Shown here piece by piece: positions 7,535 to 18,799 of a stretch of DNA of 44,697 nt; position 1 is the first letter of the stretch, and each line of letters opens with the position of its first letter. The DNA is from Silvanigrellales bacterium. GTDB taxonomy: Bacteria; Bdellovibrionota_B; Oligoflexia; Silvanigrellales; Silvanigrellaceae. The notes beneath the pieces were generated by a model that saw only the letters and a program-made list of their open reading frames with translations, made no database searches and was not told the origin of the DNA. The translations under genes were made by a program, and so were the position numbers. The DNA is taken from assembly GCA_020247005.1 (NCBI GenBank), contig JADCJN010000052.1, positions 1-44,697 on the forward strand, written 5' to 3'.

Positions 7535-9169
7535 GTGGATCAATTCGAACTGAAAAATGGCCAGGTTTTTGTGCTCGTCGAAGCGGCTGGCGGCATTTAC
7601 AGCGCCGATGCCCTTGCAACCATCTGCAAACTCGCTGAAACCCACTCCGCCTTCTTGAAGGTGACCGAAGACCAGCGGATTGGCTTCATGATTCCTTCGG
7701 ATGCGCAGGACGAAATCGGGGCCGCTCTGCAGGCGGAAGGCCTCCTCCTGCGCCCTTATCAAAGGGCAGGAGTCCCTGCTCCCAAAGCCTGTTTGGGCGA
7801 ACTTTGCCCCCATTCAGAACAAGACGCCCTCGCGGACGCCATCGACCTGCAGGCCGAATTGAGTGGCCGCTACGATGCCACCCGGCCCTTTGTTTCTTTG
7901 GGCATCAATGGCTGTTTCCGCGCCTGTGTGGGTTCTGCAATCGACGATTTTCACATTGTCGGCGACGAATCGGGTTACAAGGTGAGTTTGGGCGGCAAGG
8001 CGCGCGAAATTCCCGCCTTGGGCCAATTCGTGACCGACAATGTTCCCCGCGAGAAACTCACGGAGGTCGTCACTGCGCTCCTCGATGTCTTCTATGAGCA
8101 TGTGGCGAGCGACGAACGCCTTGTCGACGTGATAGAGCGCATGGGGCTTTCTGCCTTTACGCAGGCCACGGAGCACGTTCTTCATGGACACTCCCCTGCA
8201 GAAGACACGCCCGAGTCAGAATTGGATGGCGATGCTTTGCCGCAAGGTGAGCTCAGTGAAGACGTCATGATTGAGGGCGACGATGTTGCCTTGAGCGAGT
8301 CGGCCTCGGCTTTTGAAAGCCATGACGACCAAGAACCGGTTATTGATGATGAGGCATTGACGGCTGAAGAAGGCGAACTCCTCACATCTGAAATGGGCGA
8401 CGGAGGGGAGCTTGATGCCTCTGAAACCGTGGAGCCCTCTCTCGATTCCGAGGCAACACCCACCTTCGAAGACGTTCCGTTGGAAGACATCGAAGAGATC
8501 GAAGAGATCGAAGACAAGGTTGAAGACGACGACGTCCTTCTTGAAGACGACAGCCTCGAGCCCGCACCGCAGTCCCCAGCCCCTCTCGAAGAAGAGCTCG
8601 ACATCGACGACGAAACACCGCAACCCCGAGCCCCATGGAGCGAGGCGACGCCCCCTTCACCAAAATTCACGTCGGTTTCTGCGGACGCGCAGGAAGACCT
8701 TTTGGAGGAGGGAGGTCTTGACATCGCAGAAGCCAGCGCAGACGACCTTGCTCGTGTCACCAATGCCATTCGAGCCGAAGTGACCGACGATCATGCCGAT
8801 TTGTCGGGGGCTTCGCCGGGCGCCCCGCCGTCTGGATTCGAACCCGCTTCAACAGACGTGAACAGTGAGATTCTTGCCTTCGAAAAAACCCGCACACAAC
8901 CACAGGGCAAGCCCCCCAAAACCGGTGCGACGCCTCGGAGCAACACGGGCCTCTCGGTGCGCATCGACGGCGGAATGGTGTCACTGGCTCTGCCCGGAGG
9001 ATTTCAGTTCCGCTGCCCTGTGGAAGGCCTTTTTGAAGGCGAAAGCGCACTGCTCGACGTTCAAACGGAACACGGCCCGCTCACCGTTGTTTCAAAAAAC
9101 GGTGTGCTCACCGTGTGCGTGGGAAGCCTGGAGCTGTCGCTGCCTCTGCAGGCACGCAGGGCAGCATAA
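7535..9169 (+). CDS. Nitrite/sulfite reductase-like half domain fused to a long acidic tail
   Basis: The first 215 residues resemble one half of the nitrite/sulfite reductase fold. They have a ferredoxin-like part (GGIYSADALATICKLAETHS through QRIGFMIP) and then a cluster-like set of cysteines: C86-x4-C91 and, 35 residues on, C127-x3-C131 in GINGCFRACVG. In siroheme enzymes this C-x5-C / C-x3-C arrangement binds the 4Fe-4S cluster joined to siroheme; here the first spacing is one residue shorter. Residues about 222-460 are extremely rich in Glu, Asp, Ser and Pro and are surely disordered. A final 70-residue beta-rich segment (SVRIDGGMVSLALPGGFQF onwards) closes the protein. The GTG at 7535 is preferred because AGGAGAG precedes it; ATG 7514 is an alternative. 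There is no signal peptide and no siroheme or cys gene nearby. Function unknown. Confidence 0.75.
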   Translation: MDQFELKNGQVFVLVEAAGGIYSADALATICKLAETHSAFLKVTEDQRIGFMIPSDAQDEIGAALQAEGLLLRPYQRAGVPAPKACLGELCPHSEQDALADAIDLQAELSGRYDATRPFVSLGINGCFRACVGSAIDDFHIVGDESGYKVSLGGKAREIPALGQFVTDNVPREKLTEVVTALLDVFYEHVASDERLVDVIERMGLSAFTQATEHVLHGHSPAEDTPESELDGDALPQGELSEDVMIEGDDVALSESASAFESHDDQEPVIDDEALTAEEGELLTSEMGDGGELDASETVEPSLDSEATPTFEDVPLEDIEEIEEIEDKVEDDDVLLEDDSLEPAPQSPAPLEEELDIDDETPQPRAPWSEATPPSPKFTSVSADAQEDLLEEGGLDIAEASADDLARVTNAIRAEVTDDHADLSGASPGAPPSGFEPASTDVNSEILAFEKTRTQPQGKPPKTGATPRSNTGLSVRIDGGMVSLALPGGFQFRCPVEGLFEGESALLDVQTEHGPLTVVSKNGVLTVCVGSLELSLPLQARRAA

Positions 9170-9245
9170 ACGGCACCCCTTCTTTCAACTCAACACTCGG
9201 CTTCGGCACCCAGCAGAGGCTTGGGCGAGGCTGCCGGAAAGAACA

Positions 9246-10607
9246 TTAGGGGAGAATGACAGAGCTTACGGTGTGAATGACACCATTCGATGTCACGATA
9301 TCGGTTGCTGTGACCGTGGAGGCTGTGTTGGAGCTTCCAGTGACCTTCACAGAGACCGTAACAGGAGCGGAAGAGACCGCGATGTCCAAGGTCGTTCCCG
9401 TGCGAAGGGTGGCTTTGGCATTGATGGGGGCATTGGCAATGACATCCGCGGCCAGAATCTTTTCGGCGATGACGTGGTTCTTGAGAACATCAGCAAGCTG
9501 CGTGGCTGAAAGTCCAGCCGTGACACTGGAAATGGCTGCAAACGCGGCATTTGTAGGAGCAAACACCGTAATACTCGGAGCCGTTGTCAATGCACCAGCA
9601 ACGTCCGCTGTCACTGCGGTGGAAACCAGCGACGAAAAGTCGGAACGCTTCGCTAGCGCGTCCACAACCGTGCCCAAGGAGTCGGGCTTCAACACTTTGT
9701 TGATCACGTGAACAACGCCATTGGCGGAAGTCACGTCGGCGGCCACCACCTCCGCAGCACCATCAATGAGCACCTTAGAACTGGCCTTTTTCGCAAACAC
9801 AGGCCCGCCCAGCGAAGCCACTTCGGTTTCCGCTGCAACAATATCTTTCGCAAGAATCTTGCTGCCAATCACGTGGTTCAGAAGTGTCGTTTTTGTCGAC
9901 GCCGCACATGTTTTTGGCAGTGTGGGGAACACGACCTTGAAGGCATCATTGGTGGGCGCAAACACCGTGTAGGTTTTCGCCTTGTCGGCCAGGGTGTCGG
10001 CGAGGTCGCACGCCGTGACGAGAGACACCAGCGAAGTGAAGGCAGCGCGTTTCGCCGCAATATCAACGACAGTGCCCAAGGAGTCGGGGGTCAAAACCTT
10101 GTCGATGATGTGTACAACGCCGTTCGACGCCATGACGTCGGCCGTTGTCACCTTGGCGTTGCCGTTGATAAGGACAGAAGAGCCCGACTTTTTCGCGAAC
10201 ACGGGGCCTGCCAGCGAGGCCACTTCCGCTTCTTTCTCGGCAATGTCCTTGGCTGCAATTTTTTTGCCAATGACGTGGGAAAGGAGTGTCGTTTTCACGT
10301 CATCGGTGCATTTCGTGGGAGCTGTGGGGAACGCCTTCGCGAAGGCATCGTTGGAAGGGGCGAACACGGTTTTGTCGCCGCTTTCTTTCAGAGCGCCGTC
10401 GAGTTTGCAAAGCACCACGAGGTTGGCAAGGGTGCTCAGGCTCGGGGTTTTCGCAGCAAGTTCCAAAATGGTGGCCTCTGCGCCGGAGGGCGCAGGTGTC
10501 GGCGTGGCAGCGGCTTCGTCTTTCGAGTCGTCGCCGCAGGAAGCAACCAGCAAGCTGGCAGAAAACACGGCGAGCAACGATGCGGTGGGAACCAGAATTT
10601 TCTTCAA
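9246..10607 (-). CDS. Lipoprotein with three fasciclin (FAS1) domains
   Basis: This 453-residue envelope protein begins with a type II signal peptide ending in lipobox LVASC (Cys 24), then a short Thr/Pro/Ala linker. Three FAS1 domains follow at roughly 45-185, 186-320 and 321-453, each with the TVFAPTNDAF-type H1 box and a VHxINKVL-type H2 box (GVVHIIDKVL, GVVHVINKVL, GVIHTVSSVIL). Domains 1 and 2 are close copies and each has two Cys (before the H1 box and in the TKC or KTC turn) that could pair; domain 3 lacks them. FAS1 domains mediate cell adhesion or matrix contacts. The start is TTG, supported by AGGAG six bases upstream. It is the last of three same-strand genes after asnS and the response regulator, probably with its own promoter in the 161-base gap. 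Confidence 0.9.
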   Translation of the reverse strand: MKKILVPTASLLAVFSASLLVASCGDDSKDEAAATPTPAPSGAEATILELAAKTPSLSTLANLVVLCKLDGALKESGDKTVFAPSNDAFAKAFPTAPTKCTDDVKTTLLSHVIGKKIAAKDIAEKEAEVASLAGPVFAKKSGSSVLINGNAKVTTADVMASNGVVHIIDKVLTPDSLGTVVDIAAKRAAFTSLVSLVTACDLADTLADKAKTYTVFAPTNDAFKVVFPTLPKTCAASTKTTLLNHVIGSKILAKDIVAAETEVASLGGPVFAKKASSKVLIDGAAEVVAADVTSANGVVHVINKVLKPDSLGTVVDALAKRSDFSSLVSTAVTADVAGALTTAPSITVFAPTNAAFAAISSVTAGLSATQLADVLKNHVIAEKILAADVIANAPINAKATLRTGTTLDIAVSSAPVTVSVKVTGSSNTASTVTATDIVTSNGVIHTVSSVILP

Positions 10608-10768
10608 AGGAGTCTCCTTGATTCAACTTCGGAGTCGGTAAGCCCTCACAGACGTTAGGAGATCCCGAACACGGCACTTATGGGTATTCGGAACATTACC
10701 AAAGATAAGAGGGAACGCGCATCTCTGCCCCTCCCTGTTAAGTCATCGTTGTGGGAGAGCTTCAGAGC

Positions 10769-11542
10769 TCACTCTTGTTCCGAAAGCCTGTCATTGAGCT
10801 CGGTGATCACTTCAGCAGCCTGGGGCTGTTCTTCCAGAACGCCAAGCCAGAGTTCGCGCACCCTGTTTCGGCCCTCCCCGCGCTCACCCATACGATTCAC
10901 TCGGACTTTGAAAGGCGGGCGCGATCGCACGGCAAACAACTCACCAACGGAAAAGGCTTTGGGAGGCGAAGTCACGCGCAATTCCCTGTCGGAAACCGCC
11001 TCGAGCCTCACCACATGAATTCCCTGCCCTTCGCCCTTTTCTCCCAAAGTCTCGAGGGTAAGGAAAATGCTTTCACGCAAAGCCATGCCGCTTTTTTCAG
11101 ATGAGTTCCCGGCGGACTTTTCAGCAGACTTTTCGCCGGAATCAATGACTCGGGCAGTGACGTCGTAGGAAACCGTCTCGAGCCACGAAAGAACGGCATC
11201 CAGTTCGAAGGGTTTGCTGAAAATGGCCTGAGTCTTCAAAAGAAGGAGGTCTGAAACCTGGCGCGAAGAGTCTGCGGTGAGAAACGCAAAGGGAATCCGC
11301 AGCCCGAGGAGCGCGTGCGTGCGTTTGAGGAGTGTCACTCCGTCGCACAGGGGCATGTTCACGTCGCACAAAACGACGTCGACGTCTCTCTTCGCGAGAA
11401 TTTCGAAGGCCTCATGCCCGTCGGCGGCCTGCCTCACGTCGTAGCCCGCCTGCTGCAGGTTTTCGACAATGACTTCGCGAAGGTCGCTTTCGTCTTCAAC
11501 CACCAGGACACGGAGACGGGCACGCGAAGAGCTCAATGGCAT
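10769..11542 (-). CDS. Response regulator receiver protein with an unassigned C-terminal domain
   Basis: This is a 257-residue protein. Residues 1-125 form a CheY-like receiver: acidic pair in VLVVEDESD, phosphoacceptor Asp in VVLCDVNMPLCDG, switch Thr in AFLTAD and the conserved Lys in IFSKPF. A short Ser/Lys/Glu-rich linker (EKSAEKSAGNSSEKSG) leads to a C-terminal part of about 100 residues with beta-rich segments (IHVVRLEAVSDRELRVTSP, SVGELFAVRSRP, RVRELWLGVLEE). This part may be a divergent PilZ-like domain, but the diagnostic RxxxR and D/NxSxxG motifs are not clear, so I leave it unassigned. The ATG at 11542 has GGAGGA nine bases upstream. It lies 54 bases after asnS on the same strand, with no partner kinase adjacent. 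Confidence 0.8.
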   Translation of the reverse strand: MPLSSSRARLRVLVVEDESDLREVIVENLQQAGYDVRQAADGHEAFEILAKRDVDVVLCDVNMPLCDGVTLLKRTHALLGLRIPFAFLTADSSRQVSDLLLLKTQAIFSKPFELDAVLSWLETVSYDVTARVIDSGEKSAEKSAGNSSEKSGMALRESIFLTLETLGEKGEGQGIHVVRLEAVSDRELRVTSPPKAFSVGELFAVRSRPPFKVRVNRMGERGEGRNRVRELWLGVLEEQPQAAEVITELNDRLSEQE

Positions 11543-11596
11543 GAAAACGAATCCTCCGAACCACTTTTTCTCAGATGCCCTTCGCAACAAGGAACC

Positions 11597-13009
11597 TCAA
11601 AAGAGGCACGAACCCGGAACACGCGGAAACGGAATGACATCACGGATGTTGCCAAAGCCCGAAATCCACATCAGGAGCCGTTCAAACCCAAGTCCAAAGC
11701 CCGCATGAGGCACGCCCCCAAAACGACGCAGGTCAAGATACCACTCCAGATGAGTGGAATCGATTCCCTTGGACCTCATTCGACGCTCCAGAACATCGAG
11801 ACGGTCTTCACGCTGGCTGCCGCCGATGACCTCGCCAATGCCAGGCATCAGACAGTCCATTGCGCGAACCGTTTTTCCATCGTCGTTCAAGTACATATAG
11901 AAGGCCTTGAGCTCTTCGGGGTAGTTGTAAACGATGGTTGGCGCCTTGAAATGCACTTCACAGAGGTAACGCTCGTGTTCACTCTTGAGGTCTCCCCCCC
12001 AGCTCACGGGGTATTCAAAAGTCTTTCCACCTGAAATGGCCTTCTGCAAGACCTCCACGGCCTCCGTGTAACTCACCCTAACGAAGGGCTGTTCAAGGGC
12101 CATGCGCAGGTAAGGCCGGGCATCCTGCTCTGCCTTCTGCGCAAGGATCTCGAGGTCTCCTTCGCATTTTTCAAACACTTCGCGAACAACCGCACGAATG
12201 AGCCCTTCACCGAGCGCCATGGTGTCGTCGAGATCCCAGAACGCCATTTCAGGTTCGACCATCCAAAATTCGGCCAGGTGACGGCTCGTGTTCGAGTTCT
12301 CGGCACGGAAAGTGGGTCCGAAGGTGTACACTTTGCCAAGTCCCATGGCCAAAGCCTCGGCTTCGAGTTGTCCCGTGACGCAGAGCATCGACTCGCGGCC
12401 GAAAAAGTCCTTCGAAAAGTCGACTTTGCCGTCTTTGCCGCGCGGCGGGGCGTTGAGGTCGAGGGTTGTGACTTTGAACGTTTCGCCGGCCCCTTCCCCG
12501 TCGTTTGTGGTGAGAATGGGGGCATGGATGTAGGAAAAACCCTGCGCCTCGAAAAAGCGGTGTATGGCCAGGCTCACCACGCTCCGCAGCCGAAACATGG
12601 ATGAAAACGTCGCCGTGCGGCCGCGCATGTGGGCGACCTCGCGGAGGTATTCGAAACTCATCTCCTTTTTTTGAAGGGCGAAGGTTTCGGGGTCGGCAAA
12701 ACCTGTGACTTCAATATCCTTGGCTTGAATTTCGAAGCGCTGCCCCTGGCCAGGGCTCTCGACCAGAAGCCCTTTCACAATGACCGCGGCTCCTGTGGAA
12801 AGCCGCGCGATGTCGGTTTCGTAATTGGGCAGCACCGCATCGGCGATAACCTGGATGCCCTTGGGGGAGCTGCCATCGTTGAGGTCGATAAAGCTGAATT
12901 TCTTCGATCCGCGACGGGTACGGACCCAGCCTGCAATGGCAATGGGACCAGGGGCGACCTGGCCCGCGTGAATGTGCGCAAGTGGCGTGAAGGCATCTTT
13001 CAGGGCCAT
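11597..13009 (-). CDS. asnS: Asparaginyl-tRNA synthetase
   Basis: This class IIb synthetase charges tRNA-Asn. The 470-residue protein has an N-terminal OB-fold anticodon-binding domain ([20 protein letters not shown]) and a class II catalytic core with motif 2 [20 protein letters not shown] and motif 3 [15 protein letters not shown], ending in [12 protein letters not shown]. The [14 protein letters not shown] stretch is characteristic of AsnS rather than AspS. Length is normal. A genuine AsnS suggests direct Asn-tRNA charging, though this window cannot show whether GatCAB is also present. The ATG at 13009 has a weak AAGG site. It is divergent from uvrB, and the response regulator gene follows on the same strand. 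Confidence 0.96.
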   Translation of the reverse strand: MALKDAFTPLAHIHAGQVAPGPIAIAGWVRTRRGSKKFSFIDLNDGSSPKGIQVIADAVLPNYETDIARLSTGAAVIVKGLLVESPGQGQRFEIQAKDIEVTGFADPETFALQKKEMSFEYLREVAHMRGRTATFSSMFRLRSVVSLAIHRFFEAQGFSYIHAPILTTNDGEGAGETFKVTTLDLNAPPRGKDGKVDFSKDFFGRESMLCVTGQLEAEALAMGLGKVYTFGPTFRAENSNTSRHLAEFWMVEPEMAFWDLDDTMALGEGLIRAVVREVFEKCEGDLEILAQKAEQDARPYLRMALEQPFVRVSYTEAVEVLQKAISGGKTFEYPVSWGGDLKSEHERYLCEVHFKAPTIVYNYPEELKAFYMYLNDDGKTVRAMDCLMPGIGEVIGGSQREDRLDVLERRMRSKGIDSTHLEWYLDLRRFGGVPHAGFGLGFERLLMWISGFGNIRDVIPFPRVPGSCLF

Positions 13010-13124
13010 GGGCGGGAACCTTTCTTGCTTTCAGAGTCGGCGGGTCCCAGTTATAGGGGAGAGTCCGCGGGTTGTCACTGCGCCCTCCGCAAGGGGTGGC
13101 AGAAGTCGGGAAGAGAGGGGCCTC
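13010..13124. promoter_or_regulatory. Divergent intergenic region between asnS and uvrB
   Basis: These 115 bases must carry promoters for both asnS and uvrB. I see no LexA-type palindrome (CTG-N10-CAG or a similar box) and no confident hexamer pair. A purine-rich GAGAGGGG lies just before the uvrB ATG and acts as its ribosome binding site. Confidence 0.35.
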
Positions 13125-15181
<2,057 letters not shown>

Positions 15182-15185
<4 letters not shown>

Positions 15186-16069
15186 GCTTCGCCCTGCCAC
15201 GCCCTGTTCTGCAAACTCCACGTGGCCCCCGTTACCTTCCCGCAGAAGGTGAAGTCAACCTGCGCTTCGACCTCTCATACTCGGGCCACGCTTTTGCCGG
15301 TTACCAGTCCCAGCCCCACGCAAACACTGTTCAAGACACCCTGCGAGAACTTTGGAAAATATACCGTGGCGAAGACCCCAATCTTTTTGGCTGCTCGCGC
15401 CTCGACGCTGGGGTAGACGCGAATCATTTTGTGTTGAATTTCTTCACGCGAGCCGAAGGTCTGGCGGACGATGACTCCATGTTGCGGAACCTCAATGGCA
15501 TCTTGCACTCGCGCTTGGGAGTGCCTGTGAGCGTGGAAAGGGTGTCGCGTGCGCCGGGGGATTTTAACGCCCGTTTCGACGCGCATGGAAAGCACTACCG
15601 TTACCTTTTATGGTACGGCTTTCGTCAGCACGCGATTCTGACACCGCGCTCTTGGCTTGTGCGGTGCCGAAATGCTCCTGAAGATCTCGACAAGGTCTTC
15701 TCTCACTTCGTGGGAACTCATGACTTTTCTGCATTTCGCGCTTCCGACTGCACCGCAAAAAACACGGTGAGAACCATTCGAAGCGTAAAAACCTGGCATC
15801 ATCCTCGCTTCAATGAACTCACGGTCGTCGACTTCTTCGGCGAAGGCTTCTTGAAGAACATGATCCGAAATATTGTCGGTGCGGCGGTCGACTGCGCCAC
15901 GGGAAAAATGCCACCAGAAGCACTTGCTCAGGCATTTGCCCACGGCACGCGCGGGCTCAACCGTGGGCAGTGCGCCCCCGCGCACGGCCTCACTCTTGAG
16001 AGGGTTTATTATGATGAGCAGGAATACAAGACCCATGCAGATGGCGGCGTTCCCTTTCTTCTTCACTAA
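15182..16069 (+). CDS. truA: tRNA pseudouridine(38-40) synthase TruA
   Basis: TruA converts uridines 38-40 of the tRNA anticodon stem-loop to pseudouridine. The 295-residue sequence has the N-terminal [16 protein letters not shown] strand, the catalytic loop [10 protein letters not shown] (Asp 75; consensus GRTDAGVHA), [27 protein letters not shown] and [15 protein letters not shown]. The catalytic Asp is kept, but the loop differs: Gly to Cys before SR, Thr to Leu, and His to Asp after GV. An extra 25-residue N-terminal stretch precedes the core. The start is TTG, overlapping the uvrB stop (TTGA), with GGAGG about eight bases upstream. The following lipoprotein gene begins inside its 3' end. 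Family secure; effect of the loop changes unknown. Confidence 0.93.
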
Positions 16070-16526
16070 TCATCGCGGAAGTCTTCGTGGCGCTCTTCGC
16101 GGAGGTCTGCTCGGAGCGTCGACCCTCGTTGCCTGCGCCGCCTCCGGGGCGAGCGCACCCTCCCAGGTGCCTCGCGCGTCCGCTCGCGTGTTTCCTCTTG
16201 GCGATAGCCTGCTCTGCAAGTTGCCTTACGCCCCTGGAACCCCGGAGTCCTTGACGCCCAAACCTCGCCTCGTTTTGGTCGAGGGTGTGAGCACGGAAAC
16301 GCCCCTCGTGAGCTTCTACGGTCATCAAATTCTCGCTCTCGAGCGCCAGGCGATGCCGAAGGGCGGCGGACCGTCTGTTTTTTTCGACGCCCCGGAATCA
16401 AAGTATCTCTTCATGCTCGACCAAGAACGTCTGCGTTTGGTGGTTGCTCTGAAAACCAAGGAAAACGAGGTGGGACGCCAACCCCGACGCAACGAAGGCG
16501 TCGCAGGCAACTGCTCACCCCTTTAG
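16011..16526 (+). CDS. Small putative lipoprotein of unknown function
   Basis: This 171-residue protein has an N-terminal stretch with Arg residues, then GGLLGASTLVAC, a probable signal peptide with lipobox LVAC (Cys 42). The mature part has alternating strands (LVLVEGVSTETPLVSFYGHQ, SKYLFMLDQERLRLVVALK) and a basic, Asn/Arg-rich tail. I recognise no family. The ATG at 16011 is used because GAGAGG lies seven bases upstream; it overlaps the last 59 bases of truA in another frame, so the gene probably belongs to the uvrB-truA operon. The long n-region is unusual for a lipoprotein and leaves open a later start at 16035 or 16041. Confidence 0.6.
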   Translation: MMSRNTRPMQMAAFPFFFTNHRGSLRGALRGGLLGASTLVACAASGASAPSQVPRASARVFPLGDSLLCKLPYAPGTPESLTPKPRLVLVEGVSTETPLVSFYGHQILALERQAMPKGGGPSVFFDAPESKYLFMLDQERLRLVVALKTKENEVGRQPRRNEGVAGNCSPL

Positions 16527-16628
16527 TCGTCCTTCGGTCTCTCTTCGGACGGCCAAAGGCGCATGGGTCTTCCTATTGGAATCATTGACGACTTTTTTTT
16601 GACCCAGAGAATGACGCCGAAAACTCCC

Positions 16629-16644
16629 TTGCCTTTTGGCAAGT
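16629..16644 (+). terminator. Short perfect hairpin, possible weak terminator
   Basis: CTTGCC and GGCAAG form a perfect six-base stem around a TTTT loop, followed by TCTT. It lies about 100 bases after the last gene of the uvrB-truA operon, in a 230-base gap before the next gene, so it could end that transcript. The U-tract is poor. An isolated run of eight T lies at about 16593-16600 but has no good stem before it. Confidence 0.35.
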
Positions 16645-16756
16645 CTTAAAGGCCCCAGCTTCAAAGACCGATACGAAGCATGAGGACCGAGATGGCTGCC
16701 GCGGCCATCCCGCCGAACGTCTTCCCGTTGGTCCGCCTCACAGGGAGCCTGAAAAC

Positions 16757-18799
16757 GTGCTCAAGAAAAACGGTCGAAAAGAGGGATGGAAATCCCTCGC
16801 GTCAGACTCCGTGCGCACAGGGCTCGCCGTGGCCTTTCTGCTGACGGGTTGTGGCGGTTCAAAACCGCGCGCGCAAACCCAGCCCGCGCAGGTCCCTGCA
16901 AGTTTGCCCGTGGCTCCACCTCCAGTAACCAAAGCGACGGTTCCCGTAGTCATCGGTCCGGTGGAGAAGCAAAGCACGGCTGTGTTGACTCAATCGGTGG
17001 CGCGGGTTCTTGGGTTCGCAGACGTGGGCGGCCGCACCGTGACCGTCTACCAAGACGCCTACAGTGCTCTTTACGGGGCAATTCAGAAGAAAAACGGGAG
17101 CGAGGTCGCTGCCGCCCCCAAGCCCCTTCTTTATTTCTCACCTGTTTTTGTTGCGGACACTCCCACCTGGACCTTGATGGAAGATGGCAAATTTCGAATC
17201 GTCATTCCTAACAAATTTACAGTGGAAGTTGTGCGCGCGCGCGTTTGGGAAACGCTCAACACCGCTCTTGTGGCCATTGGGGGCGGACGCGAAAGTGTGG
17301 GTGTCCTTCCCTTGGCGTCTCTTTCGGGCAAACTCAAAGCGTTCGGAAAAGACTACAAGCCCGAGGTGAGCAAAGACTTCTCGCGGGTGGTTGTTGAGAT
17401 TCCCAAAACAGCCATACCGGCTTCCCTGCGCGATGGGCCCGATGATCTGAAAGTCGATGCGAAGGGTGTTCCGGCTCTCCTCGAATTCTTCAGCGCTCTT
17501 GACTTCGACTACACTTATTACGTGCAGAAGGTGAACGAGACTTCTTGCTCTTTTAATCTCGACACAAATTATGTGCAAAACATGTACATCGATTCCAGTT
17601 GTCCAAAAGAAACTGCCAACGTCACCGATGCCCAATTGGCAGCATTCGAGGCCTCAAACCCGAATTGGAAAGATCTCGGAACGCTTGTGAAGCGCGTCGG
17701 CATCCCCATTACGTCTTGCCTCGCCGGCTCGGAAACTGCACGCACCCTGCGTCGTTCAAGCATCAGTTGCACGCGTTCCCTGCAAGCCTCCGACGGAACA
17801 CGTTCCGAGTTTCAAGACGCCCTGCTGAAATTTGCTCAAAGCACTTACGAGCAACCCCTCGCCAATGTGAAGCTGAGCGATGAGGCTCCCGCCGGCTGGA
17901 ACGTTCAGACTGCGGCCGCGGCCGTAGCCATGTTTGGAAGCCCCGAGAAATTTGCACAAGAAATCACAAACTTCAATTCGAACATTTTGAATAAAGACAA
18001 CATATCTGACGACATGCTGGAATGGAACCAAGCCTCCGATTTTCTGGATACCCTCGAAGAGTTTCAGTCTCGCGACATGGCAACAGAAAAGTCCTCGAGT
18101 GGAGGAGGAGGCGGTTTCCTTTTCCTGATTTCGTTTGGCTCGAGCAGCAGCAGCTCATCCGACAAAAACTCGCTCAAAGAACAGTTTCAGTCGCTTCGCA
18201 ACGTCTCGAAAGCCGATCGCGCAAACCTCATGAACCGTATCTTCAAGCAAGACCTCTTGAAGCACGAAATTGTGGATACCAACGGAAGCTTGAAATTCTA
18301 TCCTCGTGTGACGTTTCACGTGAAGGCCGATGTTGATAAAATCAACGGTGCGGCGCAGGCCCTGAACACCGCTGAACTTGGTGACATTGTCTCTGAAAAC
18401 GACTCCTTCTCGGCTGAATTCGCACTCCGTGCAGAGTATTCACTGCACGGACTCATCACCTGCGGCCCCAATTCTATCGGCTTCAGCCGAGGTATTCAGG
18501 AAGTCGAATGGTGGTCGTCGTCCACATGGTTCGACGCGCTGTCGGAGAACGTGAATTCGAAGCTTCCCACGGACGGCTGCGCGAGTGTTTCCGTCTCGAT
18601 GTGGCTCGACGCCCCGGCTGGTTCATCTTTCTTGCCTCCCAGCACTCGGAACATCAACGTCGCTGGGACCACGGCCACGGGCGTTACAAATACCAATACG
18701 CTGGCGCTTTCGGGCGCCAACCAGGAATCGAAAAAAGCCTCTGTGGGGCCATTTTCGCCGGCATCGGGCGTTTTCACTCGTGTTGAATTCCGGCCGTGA
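16757..18799 (+). CDS. Large lipoprotein of unknown function
   Basis: This 680-residue protein has an N-terminal signal with lipobox LLTGC (Cys 32), followed by a Pro/Ala/Gln-rich spacer typical of an outer-membrane lipoprotein linker. The body has no domain I recognise. A central run of five Gly preceded by Ser (about 444-451) and a seven-Ser run shortly after frame a hydrophobic FLFLISFG segment. Several Cys in the middle and C-terminal parts (for example SSC, ITSC, ISC, ITC, DGC) suggest disulfides outside the cytoplasm. The start is GTG at 16757, with GGGAG nine bases upstream. Its stop overlaps the GTG of the next gene (GTGA), so it is coupled to the HTTM membrane protein; the pairing suggests a joint envelope role. 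Confidence 0.75.
   Translation: MLKKNGRKEGWKSLASDSVRTGLAVAFLLTGCGGSKPRAQTQPAQVPASLPVAPPPVTKATVPVVIGPVEKQSTAVLTQSVARVLGFADVGGRTVTVYQDAYSALYGAIQKKNGSEVAAAPKPLLYFSPVFVADTPTWTLMEDGKFRIVIPNKFTVEVVRARVWETLNTALVAIGGGRESVGVLPLASLSGKLKAFGKDYKPEVSKDFSRVVVEIPKTAIPASLRDGPDDLKVDAKGVPALLEFFSALDFDYTYYVQKVNETSCSFNLDTNYVQNMYIDSSCPKETANVTDAQLAAFEASNPNWKDLGTLVKRVGIPITSCLAGSETARTLRRSSISCTRSLQASDGTRSEFQDALLKFAQSTYEQPLANVKLSDEAPAGWNVQTAAAAVAMFGSPEKFAQEITNFNSNILNKDNISDDMLEWNQASDFLDTLEEFQSRDMATEKSSSGGGGGFLFLISFGSSSSSSSDKNSLKEQFQSLRNVSKADRANLMNRIFKQDLLKHEIVDTNGSLKFYPRVTFHVKADVDKINGAAQALNTAELGDIVSENDSFSAEFALRAEYSLHGLITCGPNSIGFSRGIQEVEWWSSSTWFDALSENVNSKLPTDGCASVSVSMWLDAPAGSSFLPPSTRNINVAGTTATGVTNTNTLALSGANQESKKASVGPFSPASGVFTRVEFRP

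Noticed and set aside
9708-10658. Plus-strand 316-residue frame opposite the fasciclin gene
   Set aside because: The three FAS1 domains with H1/H2 boxes and a lipobox are on the minus strand.
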